From: Orobanche coerulescens | Taxonomy: Eukaryota; Streptophyta; Magnoliopsida; Lamiales; Orobanchaceae | NCBI GenBank assembly: GCA_033398695.1 | Contig: CM065804.1 | Span: 13,935,001 to 13,999,000, forward strand | Reading direction: 5' to 3' | Length of the DNA: 64,000 nucleotides | Shown here: positions 44,777-55,791 of the stretch, piece by piece | Numbering within the stretch: the stretch's first letter is position 1 | How the letters are laid out: the number at the start of each line of letters is the position of its first letter | Program-made: the position numbers and the translations under genes | Notes under the pieces: model-generated | Database searches by the model: none | Told to the model about the DNA's origin: nothing | The model's input: only the letters and a program-made list of their open reading frames with translations

Positions 44777-45436
44777 CATCTCGCGACTCACTTAATTGTG
44801 AGGGTCCTCCGTAGGCTACGTTTTGCCTCGCACTGTAGCGATGGGGCGGACGATCTCAGCCTAGAGGAGTCCTTGCATGGGGCACCATCAGATTAATCGA
44901 CTTCGCGACCGTGGCTTGTTAGCACTTTTCTGCCTAGGACGGACATGTTAGATGACGGACCTTCGAGGGCATACGTTGTGACGGGGGGTGGGACACGTTG
45001 CATTGTCCGGGTCCACCATGTTAGATGATGGACCTTTGAGGGCAGGCGAGCGTGTCCACATATCTGTTTTGGAGGGTCCTTCGGCTATGCTCGCCTCATG
45101 TTTAAACGAAAGGGCGAGCGATCTTCGCCCAAAGGAACCCTTGCATGGATGGGCTGTCGGTTCCATTGACCTCCAGAACCATGGATGCACTCTTCTACCT
45201 TGGAGCATCATGTTAGATGGCGATCCTCGACGGTATACGTTGTGTTGGGGGAGGCGATCTCTTGCCTAGGTCCGTCATGTTAGATGACGAACTTTAGAGG
45301 GCGAGCGAGTCATCCTCTTTTTGGAGGCGTTGCTTAGGCAGTAGCCTTTGGTTTACTTTGTCGAAGCGAATCACTTGGGGAGAACTGAAAAATCTCGTTA
45401 AGCACTTTGCACATTTAATAAATGAATACAGAGTGT
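44777..45436 (-). repeat. T3 3' non-coding region with hairpin series
   Basis: Reverse complement of the T2 region 14345-15545 without the hAT MITE. It holds at least four dyads around CATGTTAGATG (about 44945, 45017, 45208 and 45275). The empty MITE site (GGTCCTTCGGCTATGC, about 45076) confirms the T2 insertion. Confidence 0.75.
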
Positions 45437-46438
45437 TTCTACTGATAGTACTTCTTCAAATGGACGGCGTTCCAGGGATATTGGTCAGGAGTGCCGTCTG
45501 GGTGTTGGAGCTCGTAGGTTCCTTTGGTTAGCCACTTCGACATCCTGAATGGGCCCTCCCAGTTCGAACCAAATACTCCCGTGTGGGTCTGGATCTTCTT
45601 AAGGACTAGGTCGCCCACTTGAAATCGCCTTTCTTTGACCTTTGAATTGAAGAACTTTTCGGATTTCCTTTTGTAGATCGTGTTCTTCATTTCCGAGGTC
45701 AGTCGTCGTTCTTCGAGCATATCCAAGTCGATTCTCCGAGCTACATCATTGTCTGCCGTTAATTGTTGCATAGTTCAGTGGCTGAGGACGGCGATCTCTG
45801 ATGGGATCACTGTTTCTGTTCCGAAAGCGAGGGCGAATGGGGTTTCGCCGGTTGAATTTCTTGTCGTCGTTCGGTAGGACCACAAAACATCCGGGAGCTC
45901 GCTCGCCCAGCGCCCTTGCTTGGATTCAATTCGGGCTTTGATCGTATGCTTGAGGATCTTGTTTATAGCCTATACTTGCCCGTTTGTTTGAGGGTGGTAA
46001 GGGGCCGAGAACAACTTTTTTATTCCCCATTTCTCACAAAATTGCATAACTTCCAAACCGACGAACTGCTTTCTGTTGTCGGAGATGATGGCCTGAGGTA
46101 GACCGAAACGGCAGATAATGTTTTTCCAAATGAACTTAATTACTTGCTCTTGGCCGATCTTGTTGAGTGGTTCAGCCTCTGCCCATTTTATGAAGTAATC
46201 GACCCCCATGATGGTGAATTTACATCCCACGGTGCTGTTAGCAAACGACCGATGAGGTCGATGCCCCATTGGGTGAACGACCACGGACTATACATAGAGC
46301 TGAGCTGCTTGAGGGAGAGCTTGATGTTCGGGCCCATTATTTTACACCTGTGACAAGATCGGGCATAGGCGATCGCGTCCTTTTGCAGGGTAGGCCATAA
46401 AAAACCCTGTCTGGTCGTCTTGTGGATGAGGGCTCGCC
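45437..46438 (-). pseudogene. T3 integrase, main part
   Basis: Starting behind N2 (46438): ALIHKTTRQGFLWPTLQKDA and CHRCKIMGPN, the Cys half of the HHCC zinc motif. The first catalytic Asp is in WGIDLIG. A frame change follows near 46230. Then VDYFIKWAEAEPL, FGLPQAIISDNRKQF with the second Asp, and SAPYHPQTNGQV followed by TAG (about 45970), which stands exactly where the catalytic Glu (normally VE-X-N) is expected. The distal part 45771-45437 has KERRFQVGDLVLKKIQTHTG and ends WNAVHLKKYYQ, the usual end of Tat pol, at a stop. Inactive. Confidence 0.85.
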
Positions 46439-47156
46439 TGTAACACCCCCAATCCACTCAGGGATATTACACGCCGTAGACCCTCTCCTCGAGGATCTAC
46501 CAGGCTGATAACTAAAATCAAACATCTAGACATCGCCTTTAAGGCTAAAATGACTCAGTAGACCGACTTAGTCTTTCAATAATAACATACAACTCAATTC
46601 CAAACACATACCCACGCAGGGGTCAAAATACAATAAACTCCCGTACAACGGGGAAAAGATACCGCATCGGAAAAGAAAATACAACTGGACCAATACGACA
46701 TCAACGGATCCTCGTGTGATTAGTATCGTTCATCTTTCATCATCCTTCGTGCCGACCCTGTGCTATGCTCCAAAACCTGAATGCAAAAATAGACATCCAC
46801 CCCCCGAATACTCGGGGGTTAGCAAAACTCCACTGTTTTGCTAGTGCAAATAGAAAGTGCAAATACGAGCCATATAATTCAAGTTCCACGAATAACAATA
46901 ACCAGGAATCCTTAAAGATTAAAATACCACGAAAAGAATACTTCCCGAGGCAAGAATTTGAGTAAAACTTTCCAAATCCGAAAGATCACAAATAACGAGA
47001 ATGGTTTGCAAAATGGTTTAACATACCCTCGGGAGTTTTAATAGAAAACAAATTAGGATTATCAAATCCTTCTCTTTCCAAAATCAACAGGGTCACAGCC
47101 CAAAGGTTTTATTTTCGCAAATAGAAAACCAACAACAATTCACAGGGCCAGAGCCC
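46439..47156 (-). mobile_element. N2 3' LTR, U5-side part
   Basis: TGTAACACCCCC (46439) to CAGAGCCC (47156), where K2 begins. Contains stem-loops I and II with CTAAC (about 46800-46850) and the acceptor TTGCATTCAG|GT (about 46776) of the candidate leader intron. Matches 60745-61463. Confidence 0.93.
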
Positions 47157-47525
47157 TGTAACACCCCCAGGATATCCGAGGTATATTACAGCGCCGTGAA
47201 TCCCTACATGGGACCCACCAGGCTGAACAAGCATCATACTCATCGACTCACAGAAACAACAGAAAAATACCTCGTCATATAGACGCCCAACAGAATAATT
47301 CACCCGGTTTAACCGGTCAAACATGACTCCATAATCCATCACAACATAATAAACAACAATACAACCCCGAAAAGTAAAAGTTCTTAAGTACTCGAGTACT
47401 CCTATTAGTTGAAAGACCACAAAGGTAAAAGATAGAAAACAATAAAACACCACTTGTGCACAATCATCACGCACGGCCGTCATCCGCATACTGGTCCAGC
47501 GCCCGCTCGTCTCGATGAACCTGAC

Positions 47526-47922
47526 CTGAAATTCATAAAACGAATTTCCCCAAAACGGGTCCCCAGAGGGGTTAGCAATTACGCTAGTACAAGTAACCAG
47601 ATGAACAACTTACATCTTACACATATAGTAAACGCATGCAATAAAGAAAACCGTTCGAAAACACTCATTTCCAGAAATGCCAATATCAAATCACATTTGT
47701 AAAATTCACCACAATTAACCGTCGATCCACACCTCCGTGGACCCCTACCGAGACCCCGTCGGATCTAACCCGTAGTGGTTAAAAGCAAAGCTCGTCGATC
47801 CACACCTCCGTGGACCCCTACCGAGACCCCGTCGGATCTAACCCGTAGTGAGCATACACACACACACACAAGTCTCATGCAATACTACTACGTTAAGATT
47901 GTAAGTTCATAAGGATACTTGC
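47526..47922 (-). other. Candidate GC-AG leader intron in K2 3' LTR
   Basis: 397 nt, signals as given for the LTR; the 5' LTR counterpart is 54688-54294 (395 nt). CTAAC to acceptor is about 50 nt, somewhat more than in the N elements. Stem I is short here (CTAGCG/TTGCTA). The duplicated GATCCACACC unit lies inside. Confidence 0.48.
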
Positions 47923-48499
47923 CTCGATTAAATAGACGATGACACGAACGGAACGGAAGAATCAAGCACAACCGCGAGGAACCGACGAAAATGAACCTAA
48001 CGATTCGAATAGCATAATCACAAATACTTCTAAACGATTATGGAAGTGGAATACACCCGGAAACCCGCCTACGATTCATGTATATTCGTACCAAAATAAC
48101 AACGAGGGCGGACCACAACCAAACCCTCTCGATTCCGTAAAAATCCACAAAATATCCATGAATCCGTAGGAAAACTAAAGATACTAACAATATTAATCGT
48201 ATACATTATGAATCCACCAACAAAACGGAACTAGTCGGAAGAAAATCCCAAAACCCCCAAATTAATCGAAAATAGGGTTCTAGAAATATTACCTTTGAAG
48301 ATTCAAGTACCAAGATCCGTAGAACACGCGTTAGATTGATTATCCGAGCCTCACAACCGAAGGGAAATGATGAAAATCGACCCCCGGATGAAGAATGCTT
48401 GGGAAGTTCTCCCCTCCTAGGTCTCTCTCTCTCTCGCAAATGAAATGAAGAAGAAGACGGCCGATTTCGTCTAATAAGGACGAGTTTGCACAATTACCG

Positions 48500-48790
48500 C
48501 TTTGTGTGCCGCGCACACGGCAAGTGTGCCGCGCACGTGCCAAAAATTACTCCCACGTTTCGCATTGTGCCGCAAGATACCGCGTGCAGCCGCGGCACCC
48601 GATACTGATTGGGTTTTGGTCGCAGAAGACGCATGAGTGTGCCGCGGCACCGGACAGGCGTGCCGCGGCACTGGCCTTGCACTGTGCCGCGGCACCGGAT
48701 GGGTGTTCCGCGGCACACAGTACAGTTTGTCCGACCAACAACTGAAGGAATTTGTGTGCCGCGGCACGCACATCTTGTGCCGCGGCCCAC
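48500..48790 (-). promoter_or_regulatory. K2 3' LTR palindrome array (TGTGCCGCGGCACA)
   Basis: About nine copies or variants of GTGCCGCGGCAC, upstream of CTTATTAGACG (about 48480-48470 minus), which is the only TATA-like sequence here. The 5' LTR array (55270-55540) differs by many small indels and unit changes although the flanks are almost identical. Confidence 0.6.
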
Positions 48791-49042
48791 ACCCCCCCTA
48801 TTGGGTTCCAAATGATAAAAATGATCCGGAAAGATAATAAAGCGATAGGAATCAATATTTGGGAACCAACAACACGAAATGGATCCACGACAACCCCGAA
48901 ACGGCGGTTCCGCACAACAATAACGAGAATACAGTTCAACAGTTTGACAGGAAGGACACGCTGAAAAGCACACGAGGGTCACTACGATCGAGAAATACAC
49001 CAAAAACGAAAATACAAGGGAAAGAAAAATACGGATATTACA

Positions 49043-49062
49043 TGCTACCCCTCTAAAAATAA
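49043..49062 (-). other. Polypurine tract of K2
   Basis: Minus strand TTAGAGGGGTAGCA directly before TGTAATATCCG, 15-35 bases after the pol stop. Confidence 0.85.
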
Positions 49063-49077
49063 GTTTCGTCCCGAAAC

Positions 49078-52000
49078 TTAAGAAACAAACAACTCCGGGT
49101 ACCTAGCACGCATGCTATCCTCGGTTTCCCAAGTTGCCTCCTCGACACCGTGTCTCGACCACTGCACCTTGACCAAAGGTATGGTCTTATGCCTCAATCT
49201 TTTCTCACGATGCTCCAAAATCTTCAAAGGACGCTCTTCAAAAGTAACATCCTCCGCGACATCAATCTCACCATAATCGATGACGTGACTAGGATCCGGG
49301 ACATATTTCCTCAGCTGGGAAACATGAAAAACGCTATGAACTTGACTCAGGGCCGGAGGTAACGCCAAACGGTATGCCAACCCACCGACTCGCTCGAGGA
49401 TCTCAAAGGGGCCGATAAATCTCGGACTCAACTTTCCTTTCTTCCCGAAACGAAAAAACTCCTTTCGTCGGCGACACCTTTAGCAAAACGTGGTCTCCCA
49501 CCTCGAATTCCAAAGGTCGACGACGGACGTCGGCATACGACTTCTGTCGACTCTGGGCAGTCAACATCCGTTCTCGAATTAATTCTATCTTCCGCCTCGT
49601 CTCTAAAACGACATCCGGCTCGGTCCCGACCAAATCGGACGCCTCATTCCAACAAATCGGATATCGGCATCGCCGTCCATAAAGTGCCTCATACGGTGCC
49701 ATCCGAATCGACGCGTGCCAACTATTGTTGTACGTGAATTCGATCAATGGCAAATGCTCCTCCCAGTCTCTACTCCAATCGAGAGCACAAGCACGCAACA
49801 AATCCTCGAACGTCTGGATAGTGCGTTCGACCGGCCCATCCGATCGGGATGAAAAGAGGTACTCAAATGTAAACGGTACCCAACGCCTTATGCACCGCCC
49901 GGAAGTGCGATACAAACGGCCGTCACGATCCGAAACAATAGACTTGAGTACCGTGAAGTCTCACAATCTGCGATAAACACAGAGCTAACTTCTCCGGCCC
50001 CAAGTGTCCTTGATGCCCGTAAAATGTGCCGACTTGGTCGCGATCAACAATCACCCATACCATATTCATGCCCGACCTCGATCTCGGCAAACTCGTAACG
50101 AAATCTATCTATATCTTCCCATTTCCATTCGGAACGAAGTGATCGCAATAACTCACCGGCCGATGCTCGATTTTGACTCCGACAAGTCAAACATCTCGCT
50201 ACAAACTGTGCGACCTCATCCTTCATATCATTCCACCAGAAATTTCTTCTCAGGTCCTTGTACATCTTACTTGAACCAGGATGAACGGAATATGGTGTAG
50301 CATGGGCCTCCCGCAAAATACTCTGTCTCAACTCTGAGTCGTTCGGCACACAAAGCTGACCCCGAAACCTCAAAACACCATCTTCGTGAATCACAAATCC
50401 AGGTGACTTTCCTTTAAGAACGTTCTCTCGGATTTGAGTAATCATCGGGTCCTCTAACTGCTTCAGCTTAATCTCATCGATCAAAGACGACGAAATTTCC
50501 AAAGCACAAAATTGTCCGACAGTTCCCGGCAACAGAACCTCAACATTTAACTCGATCAAAGCTCGCCGAAGCTCGGACTGAGACGTAAGGATCTCAAGAG
50601 ATCGCGATGCAATCGGTTTCCGACTCAAGGCGTCGGCCACGATGTTCGCCTTGCCCGGATGATAAAGGATTTCGAGGTCATAATCCTTAATCAACTCTAA
50701 CCACCTCCTCTGCCTCATATTCAACTCTCGCTGAGTAAATATGTATTTCAGACTTTTGTGATCGGTAAAAATCTGACATGTAGAGCTGAAAAGATAGTGA
50801 CGCCAAATCTTGAGCACAAAAACGACTGCCGCTAACTCCAGATCATGAGTAGGGTAGTTCAGCTCATACGGCCTCAACTGTCTCGACGCATAGGCAATGG
50901 TCTTGCCGTGCTGCATTAATACACACCCAAGACCCTGACCCGAAGCATCGCTATAAACGGCAAAACCTTCGTTGCCACATGGCAACGCCAAAACCGGGGC
51001 TGAAGTCAACCGCTTCTTCAGTTCCTCAAAACTCAACTGCCTCTCGTCATTCTAGATGAACTTCTCGGACTTCTGGAGCAACTGCGTAAGTGGTTGAGCT
51101 AGTTTCGAGAAACCCTCGACGAACCTACGATAGTAGCCAGCTAAACCCAAGAAACTACGGAGCTCCTTCACATTCTTGGGCGGTGCCCAATCCAACACGG
51201 CCTCAATCTTCTGCGGATCCACACGAACCCCCTCGGCTGAAATCACGTGACCTAAAAACATCACTTCCTTCAGTCAGAACTCACATTTCGAGAACTTTGC
51301 ATAGAGTTGCTCGGTCCTCAAAATGTCTAATACTACCCGCAAATGATGGGCATGCTCTTCCTCATTCCTCGAATAGATAAGAATATCGTCAATAAAGACG
51401 ACGACGCACTTATCCAAATACTTGATAAAAACTTTGTTCATCAACTGCATGAACACCGCTGGCGCGTTCGTTAACCCGAAAGGCATAACTACGAACTCAT
51501 AATGTCCGTACCTCGTCCGAAAAGATGTCTTCGGCACATCGGACTCTCTCACCCGGAGCTGATAGTACCCTGATTTCAAATCAATCTTTGAGAATACCGC
51601 AGCTCCCTGCAACTGGTCGAATAAGTCGTCAATTCTCGGCAAAGGATACTTGTTCTTGATGGTCACCTTGTTTAGTTCGCGATAGTCGATACACAAACGT
51701 AGTGAGCCATCCTTCTTCCGCACAAACAGGACCGGTGCGCCCCAAGGCGAGGCACTCGGTCGAACATACCCCGACTCAAGAAGCTCACTCAACTGCTTCT
51801 TCAACTCGGACATCTCTGAAGGTGCCATGCGATAGGGCGCCTTCGAAATAGGAGCCGCGCCCGGCTCTAACTCTATAGCAAACTCAACCTCACGATCCGG
51901 TGGCAATCCCGGTAACTCGTCAGGAAATACATCAGGAAACTCATTAACGACTGGAATTGACGAAAGCTCGACTCCACCATCCTCCGCCTTCAAGGCATAG

Positions 52001-52686
52001 CACCAATAACCAGTACACCCCTTTCGCAGGAGACTCATCGCCTTCAAGGCGTTAATAACGAATTTCTGGTTCCCCCTCTTACGCCCGGCGAAGGAGTGCT
52101 CGGTGCCATCATCAGCTAACATGGTGATGATTCTCGTGCGGTAGTTCATGATTGCACCATGCCGCTCGAGCCAATCATCCCCGAGAATTAAGTCCTCACC
52201 CTCAATACCCACAACAATAAGATTAGAGGGCCAAGCCCTCTCACAAATAAACACAGAACAGTCTCGAACCTCCTGATCACCAACGATCCTATCACCGCTA
52301 GGAAGCTTAACGATGAAGGGCTCACAAGGCGTCAAACGGTCGAGACTCAAATGGCGCACACAATCCAGAGATATGAATGAATGCGTAGCACCAGAATCGA
52401 AAAGCACACTGACAGGATAAGAAAGAATATGAACGGTACCTGTCGCTACGGTAGCCGCTGGATCATCGGCTCTCCGCATCTCATAGACACGTGGGTGGGC
52501 TGAGCCGACGCTGGAAGCTCCCCCCTTAGAGGGCTGACCCCGACCTCTTCCCCGACTAGAACTCGGCGGGGATTGAGGAGAAAACGATCCCTGATTCACA
52601 CTTGGTTCCCTAGGCGCTGGAATGGAAGCCCGGGCACCAAGAATTTTCTCCCTCTCGGACAGAAGACCTTTGTGGCCTACGGCCAC
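49078..52686 (-). pseudogene. K2 pol: protease, RT, RNase H, integrase, chromodomain
   Basis: Block 52686-51274: protease [15 protein letters not shown], then RT with [38 protein letters not shown] and [13 protein letters not shown] where Trp is expected ends it ([16 protein letters not shown]). The frame continues, with a TAG for Trp at EKFI-stop-NDER (51052), into RNase [27 protein letters not shown] and DALSRKP (51036-50600). Integrase: H and H in REAHATPYSVHPGSSKMYKD, CLTC, then frameshifts (50150-49915) over the first two catalytic Asp, the Glu in VERTIQTFEDLL. Its C-terminal region ends with chromodomain-like [20 protein letters not shown] (49431-49078). Typical Tekay order. Stops by G-to-A changes fit silenced, methylated DNA. 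Confidence 0.88.
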
Positions 52687-53686
52687 ACTGATTACACGTC
52701 AGCAAAGGGCTCAAACAAGTACGACTGATGTGGCCTGTACGACCACAATTGAAACACTTCACATCACGAAAAGGAGCACTGGTAGTTCCACGAGGACCCC
52801 CAGCAGAACGAGCTGGACCACCGCCGGCGGGGAAGTTAGCAGATTGGGATCTCTGCTGACCCCCACTCTTGTGGCCCGAAAAGTTCCCAGCGGACTTCTG
52901 CTTCTTACTCTCGCGGGCCGCCTCACTCGCCGTCACAGACATATCATAAGCAAGGGCCCTACTATGGTAATCCTTCAAGGTAGTACAGACGAGCCCTAAC
53001 ATATAGTCCCGAATCGGCAACTTCATCCGTCTGGAGAAATGGAAAATTTTGTCGCTCTCCTCGACAACTTGGGTCTTCACATAACCCAACTCCTTATTAA
53101 AATCAGCAATAGCTTGAGATACGGGGATATCCCGCGGTTGAGCATCATAAAAAGCATGTACCCGAGCCTATCTGACCGGCCACAGGCAATATTCAGTCTC
53201 CATCAATTCTTGAAACTCAGCCCACGAAGCAGCATGATCTTTGGGCCCAACGGCATCCCACCAGTCCGTAGCGTCCCCTGTGAGAAAGTATTGGGCAATA
53301 GGGACTTTACGTTCCTCGGGACAGTTAGTGGCAACAAAGACCTTAGATATCTCTTTGATCCACACTTCCCAGCCAATCGGGTCTGAAGCTCCCGAAAACT
53401 GAGGAGGATGCATCTTGATAACGTCTTGTAGCCATCGATCCGCTCCGCCCCGATTAGCGTGGGCCTGATCCGGGTTCTGAACCGCCTGAGCTACCGCCGC
53501 CATTTGATTCACCATTTGCTGCATAACGGCCGCAATACCGAGGTCGGCACGCTCCTGAGAAGAAGCATGGCTATGACGGTCGCGCATCGCCGGCCTCAAG
53601 ATCCGCGACGTGGCCGCCCACCGGATCCCACGTCCCCGGGCTGCCCCACGACCACGACCGCGACCACGACCTCTTCCAGCATCCAT
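52610..53686 (-). pseudogene. K2 gag
   Basis: ATG 53686 gives MDAGRGRGRGRGAARGRG; Gly/Arg-rich as in K1. Capsid: MHPPQFSGASDPIGWEVWI, GDATDWWDAVGPK, then TAG at 53170-53168 after LWPVR and continuation in frame (GYVKTQVVEESDKIFHFSRR). The first zinc knuckle CFNCGRTGHISRTC is complete. The second begins CNQCG but changes frame and lacks the last Cys. Pol continues in another frame from 52686. The start was chosen by the K1 match and the acceptor CTCCAG|T before it. Confidence 0.82.
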
Positions 53687-53687
53687 A

Positions 53688-53804
53688 CTGGAGTTAAATA
53701 AGTAGCAAAAGTCATACGAGGGTAAGTACGAGAAAAGAACAATCACAAGTCGATAATCAAAGGTACGATACAAGGAAATAATGAACAGAGGAAGGAAAAC
53801 TTAC
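53688..53804 (-). other. Candidate GT-AG intron between primer site and gag ATG (K2)
   Basis: Minus strand donor GTCC|GTAAGTTTTCC (53804). Acceptor GCTACTTATTTAACTCCAG|T (53688), one base before ATG 53686, exactly as in K1. The length is 117 nt. The two introns differ in sequence but keep signals and position. Confidence 0.5.
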
Positions 53805-53902
53805 GGACACTGGTAGTACCGGAATCATGGCAGCGTGACGATGATGTGCAAAACAAAACACCACAAGACCCAATAAACCGACAAGCCTAGGTATCCATAA
53901 AC

Positions 53903-53919
53903 CTAGTGCTCTGATACCA
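53903..53919 (-). other. Primer binding site of K2
   Basis: Minus strand TGGTATCAGAGCACTAGG from about 53919, five bases inside the LTR end (53925); 12 bases match initiator tRNA-Met. Confidence 0.9.
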
Positions 53920-53924
53920 TTTTC

Positions 53925-55786
53925 TGTAACACCCCCAGGATATCCGAGGTATATTACAGCGCCGTGAATCCCTACATGGGACCCACCAGGCTGAACAAGC
54001 ATCATACTCATCGACTCACAGAAACAACAGAAAAATACCTCGTCATATAGACGCCCAACAGAATAATTCACCCAGTTTAACCGGTCAAACATGACTCCAT
54101 AATCCATCACAACATAATAAAAAATAATACAACCCCGAAAAGTAAAAGTTCTTAAGTACTCGAGTACTCCTATTAGTTGAAAGACCACAAAGGTAAAAGA
54201 TAGAAAACAACGAAACACCACTTGTGCACAATCATCACGCACGGCCGTCATCCGCATACTGGTCCAGCGCCCGCTCGTCTCGATGAACCTGACCTGAAAT
54301 TCATAAAATGAATTTCCCCAAAACGGGTCCCCAGAGGGGTTAGCAATTACGCTAGTACAAGTAACCAGATGAACAACTTACATCTTACACATATAGTAAA
54401 CGCATGCAATAAAGAAAACCGTTCGAAAACACTCATTTCCGGAAATGCCAATATCAAATCACATTTGTAAAATTCACCACAATTAACCGTCGATCCACAC
54501 CTCCGTGGACCCCTACCGGGACCCCGTCGGATCTAACCCATAGTGGTTAAAAGCAAAGCTCGTCGATCCACACCTCCGTGGACCCCTACCGAGACCCCGT
54601 CGGATCTAACCCGTAGTGAGCATACACACACACACAAGTCTCATGCAATACTACTACGTTAAGATTGTAAGTTCATAAGGATACTTGCCTCGATTAAATA
54701 GACGATGATACGAACGGAACGGAAGAATCAAGCACAATCGCGAGGAACCGACGAAAATGAACCTAACGATTCGAATAGCACAATCACAACCACTTCTAAA
54801 CGATTATGGAAATGGAATACACCCGGAAACCCGCCTACGATTCATGTATATTCGTACCAAAATAACAACGAGGGCGGACCACAACCAAACCCTCTCGATT
54901 CCGTAAAAATCCACAAAATATCCATGAATCCGTAGGAAAACTAAAGATACTAACAATATTAATCGTATACATCATGAATCCACCAACAAAACGGAACTAA
55001 TCGGAAGAAAATCCCAAAACCCCCAAATTAATCGAAAATAGGGTTCTAGAAATATTACCTTTGAAGATTCAAGTACCAAGATCCGTAGAACACGCGTTAG
55101 ATTGATTATCCGAGCCTCACAACCGAAGGGAAATGATGAAAATCGACCCCCGGATGAAGAATGCTTGGGAAGTTCTCCCCTCCTAGGTCTCTCTCTCTCT
55201 CGCGCAGTGAAATGAAGAAGAAGACGGCCGATTTCGTCTAATAAGGACGAGTTTGCACAATTACCGCTTTGTGTGCCGCGGCACAGGCCAAAAATTACTC
55301 CCAGGTTTCGGCATTGTGCCGCGGCACAGCCTGCGTGTGCCGCGGCACCCGGTACAGTTGGGTTTTGGTGGCAGAAGACGCACGAGTGTGCCGTGGCACC
55401 GGACAGGCGTGCCGCGGCATCGCTCGCACCGTGCCGCTGCACGGATGGGTGTGCCGCGCACACGCATGCTTTGTCCGACCAACAACTGAAGGAATTTGTG
55501 TGCCGCGGCACGCACATCTTGCGCCACGGCCCACACCCCCCCTATTGGGTTCCAAATGATAAAAATGATCCGGAAAGAGAATAAAGCGATAGGAATCAAT
55601 ATTTGGGAACCAACAACACGAAATGGATCCACGGCAACCCCGAAATGGCGGTTCCGCACAACAATAACGAGAATACAGTTCAACAGTTTGACAGGAAGGA
55701 CACGCTGAAAAGTACACGAGGGTCACTACGATCGAGAAATACACTAAAAACGAAAATACAAGGGAAAGAAAAATACGGATATTACA
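53925..55786 (-). mobile_element. K2 5' LTR (1862 bp)
   Basis: TGTAACACCCCC to GGATATTACA on the plus strand. Candidate leader intron 54688-54294; duplicated GATCCACACCTCCG unit 54486-54615; palindrome array 55270-55540. It differs from the 3' LTR by only a few substitutions outside the array. Confidence 0.93.
55270..55540 (-). promoter_or_regulatory. K2 5' LTR palindrome array
   Basis: Variants of GTGCCGCGGCAC, eight or nine copies. As the 5' LTR this array would sit in the active promoter. Compared with the 3' LTR the first unit pair GCGCACACGGCAAGTG is missing and several units differ in the number of G or C. Confidence 0.58.
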
Positions 55787-55791
55787 AGCCC

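Larger units (their letters stand above)
44095..46438 (-). mobile_element. T3: Tat-clade element, 3' part (continues at 63569)
   Basis: On the minus strand: integrase (46438-45437), 3' region with hairpins (45436 to about 44777), and an LTR lacking its U3 start (about 44776-44095, ending GGGTAGCAACA). Antisense ORF, polypurine tract and LTR start have been deleted between them. It interrupts N3 at 44094. The upstream part of pol is displaced to 63569-64000 by insertion N2. Confidence 0.85.
47157..49042 (-). mobile_element. K2 3' LTR (1886 bp)
   Basis: TGTAACACCCCC (47157) to GGATATTACA (49042). The candidate leader intron is 47922-47526: donor CGAG|GCAAGTATCC, CTAAC before CCCCTCTGGGG, acceptor GAATTTCAG|GTC. 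A duplicated 58-60 bp unit CGATCCACACCTCCGTGGAC lies at 47719-47850. The palindrome array TGCCGCGGCA is at 48500-48790. Confidence 0.93.
47157..55786 (-). mobile_element. K2: Tekay-type chromovirus with exact TSD (8630 bp)
   Basis: The minus-strand order is 5' LTR 55786-53925, primer site about 53919, candidate intron 53804-53688, gag from 53686, pol to 49078, polypurine tract, 3' LTR 49042-47157. The target duplication AGCCC (47152-47156 and 55787-55791) is exact, and the empty site AGAGCCCAACATC is present in the other N2 LTR (about 61456). LTRs of 1886 and 1862 bp are nearly identical outside the palindrome array, so this is the youngest insertion of its nest. Confidence 0.96.

Noticed and set aside
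48494..49003. Cys/Arg-rich frames in the K2 LTR palindrome array
   Set aside because: They translate repeated GTGCCGCGGCAC in several frames on both strands; low-complexity artefact.
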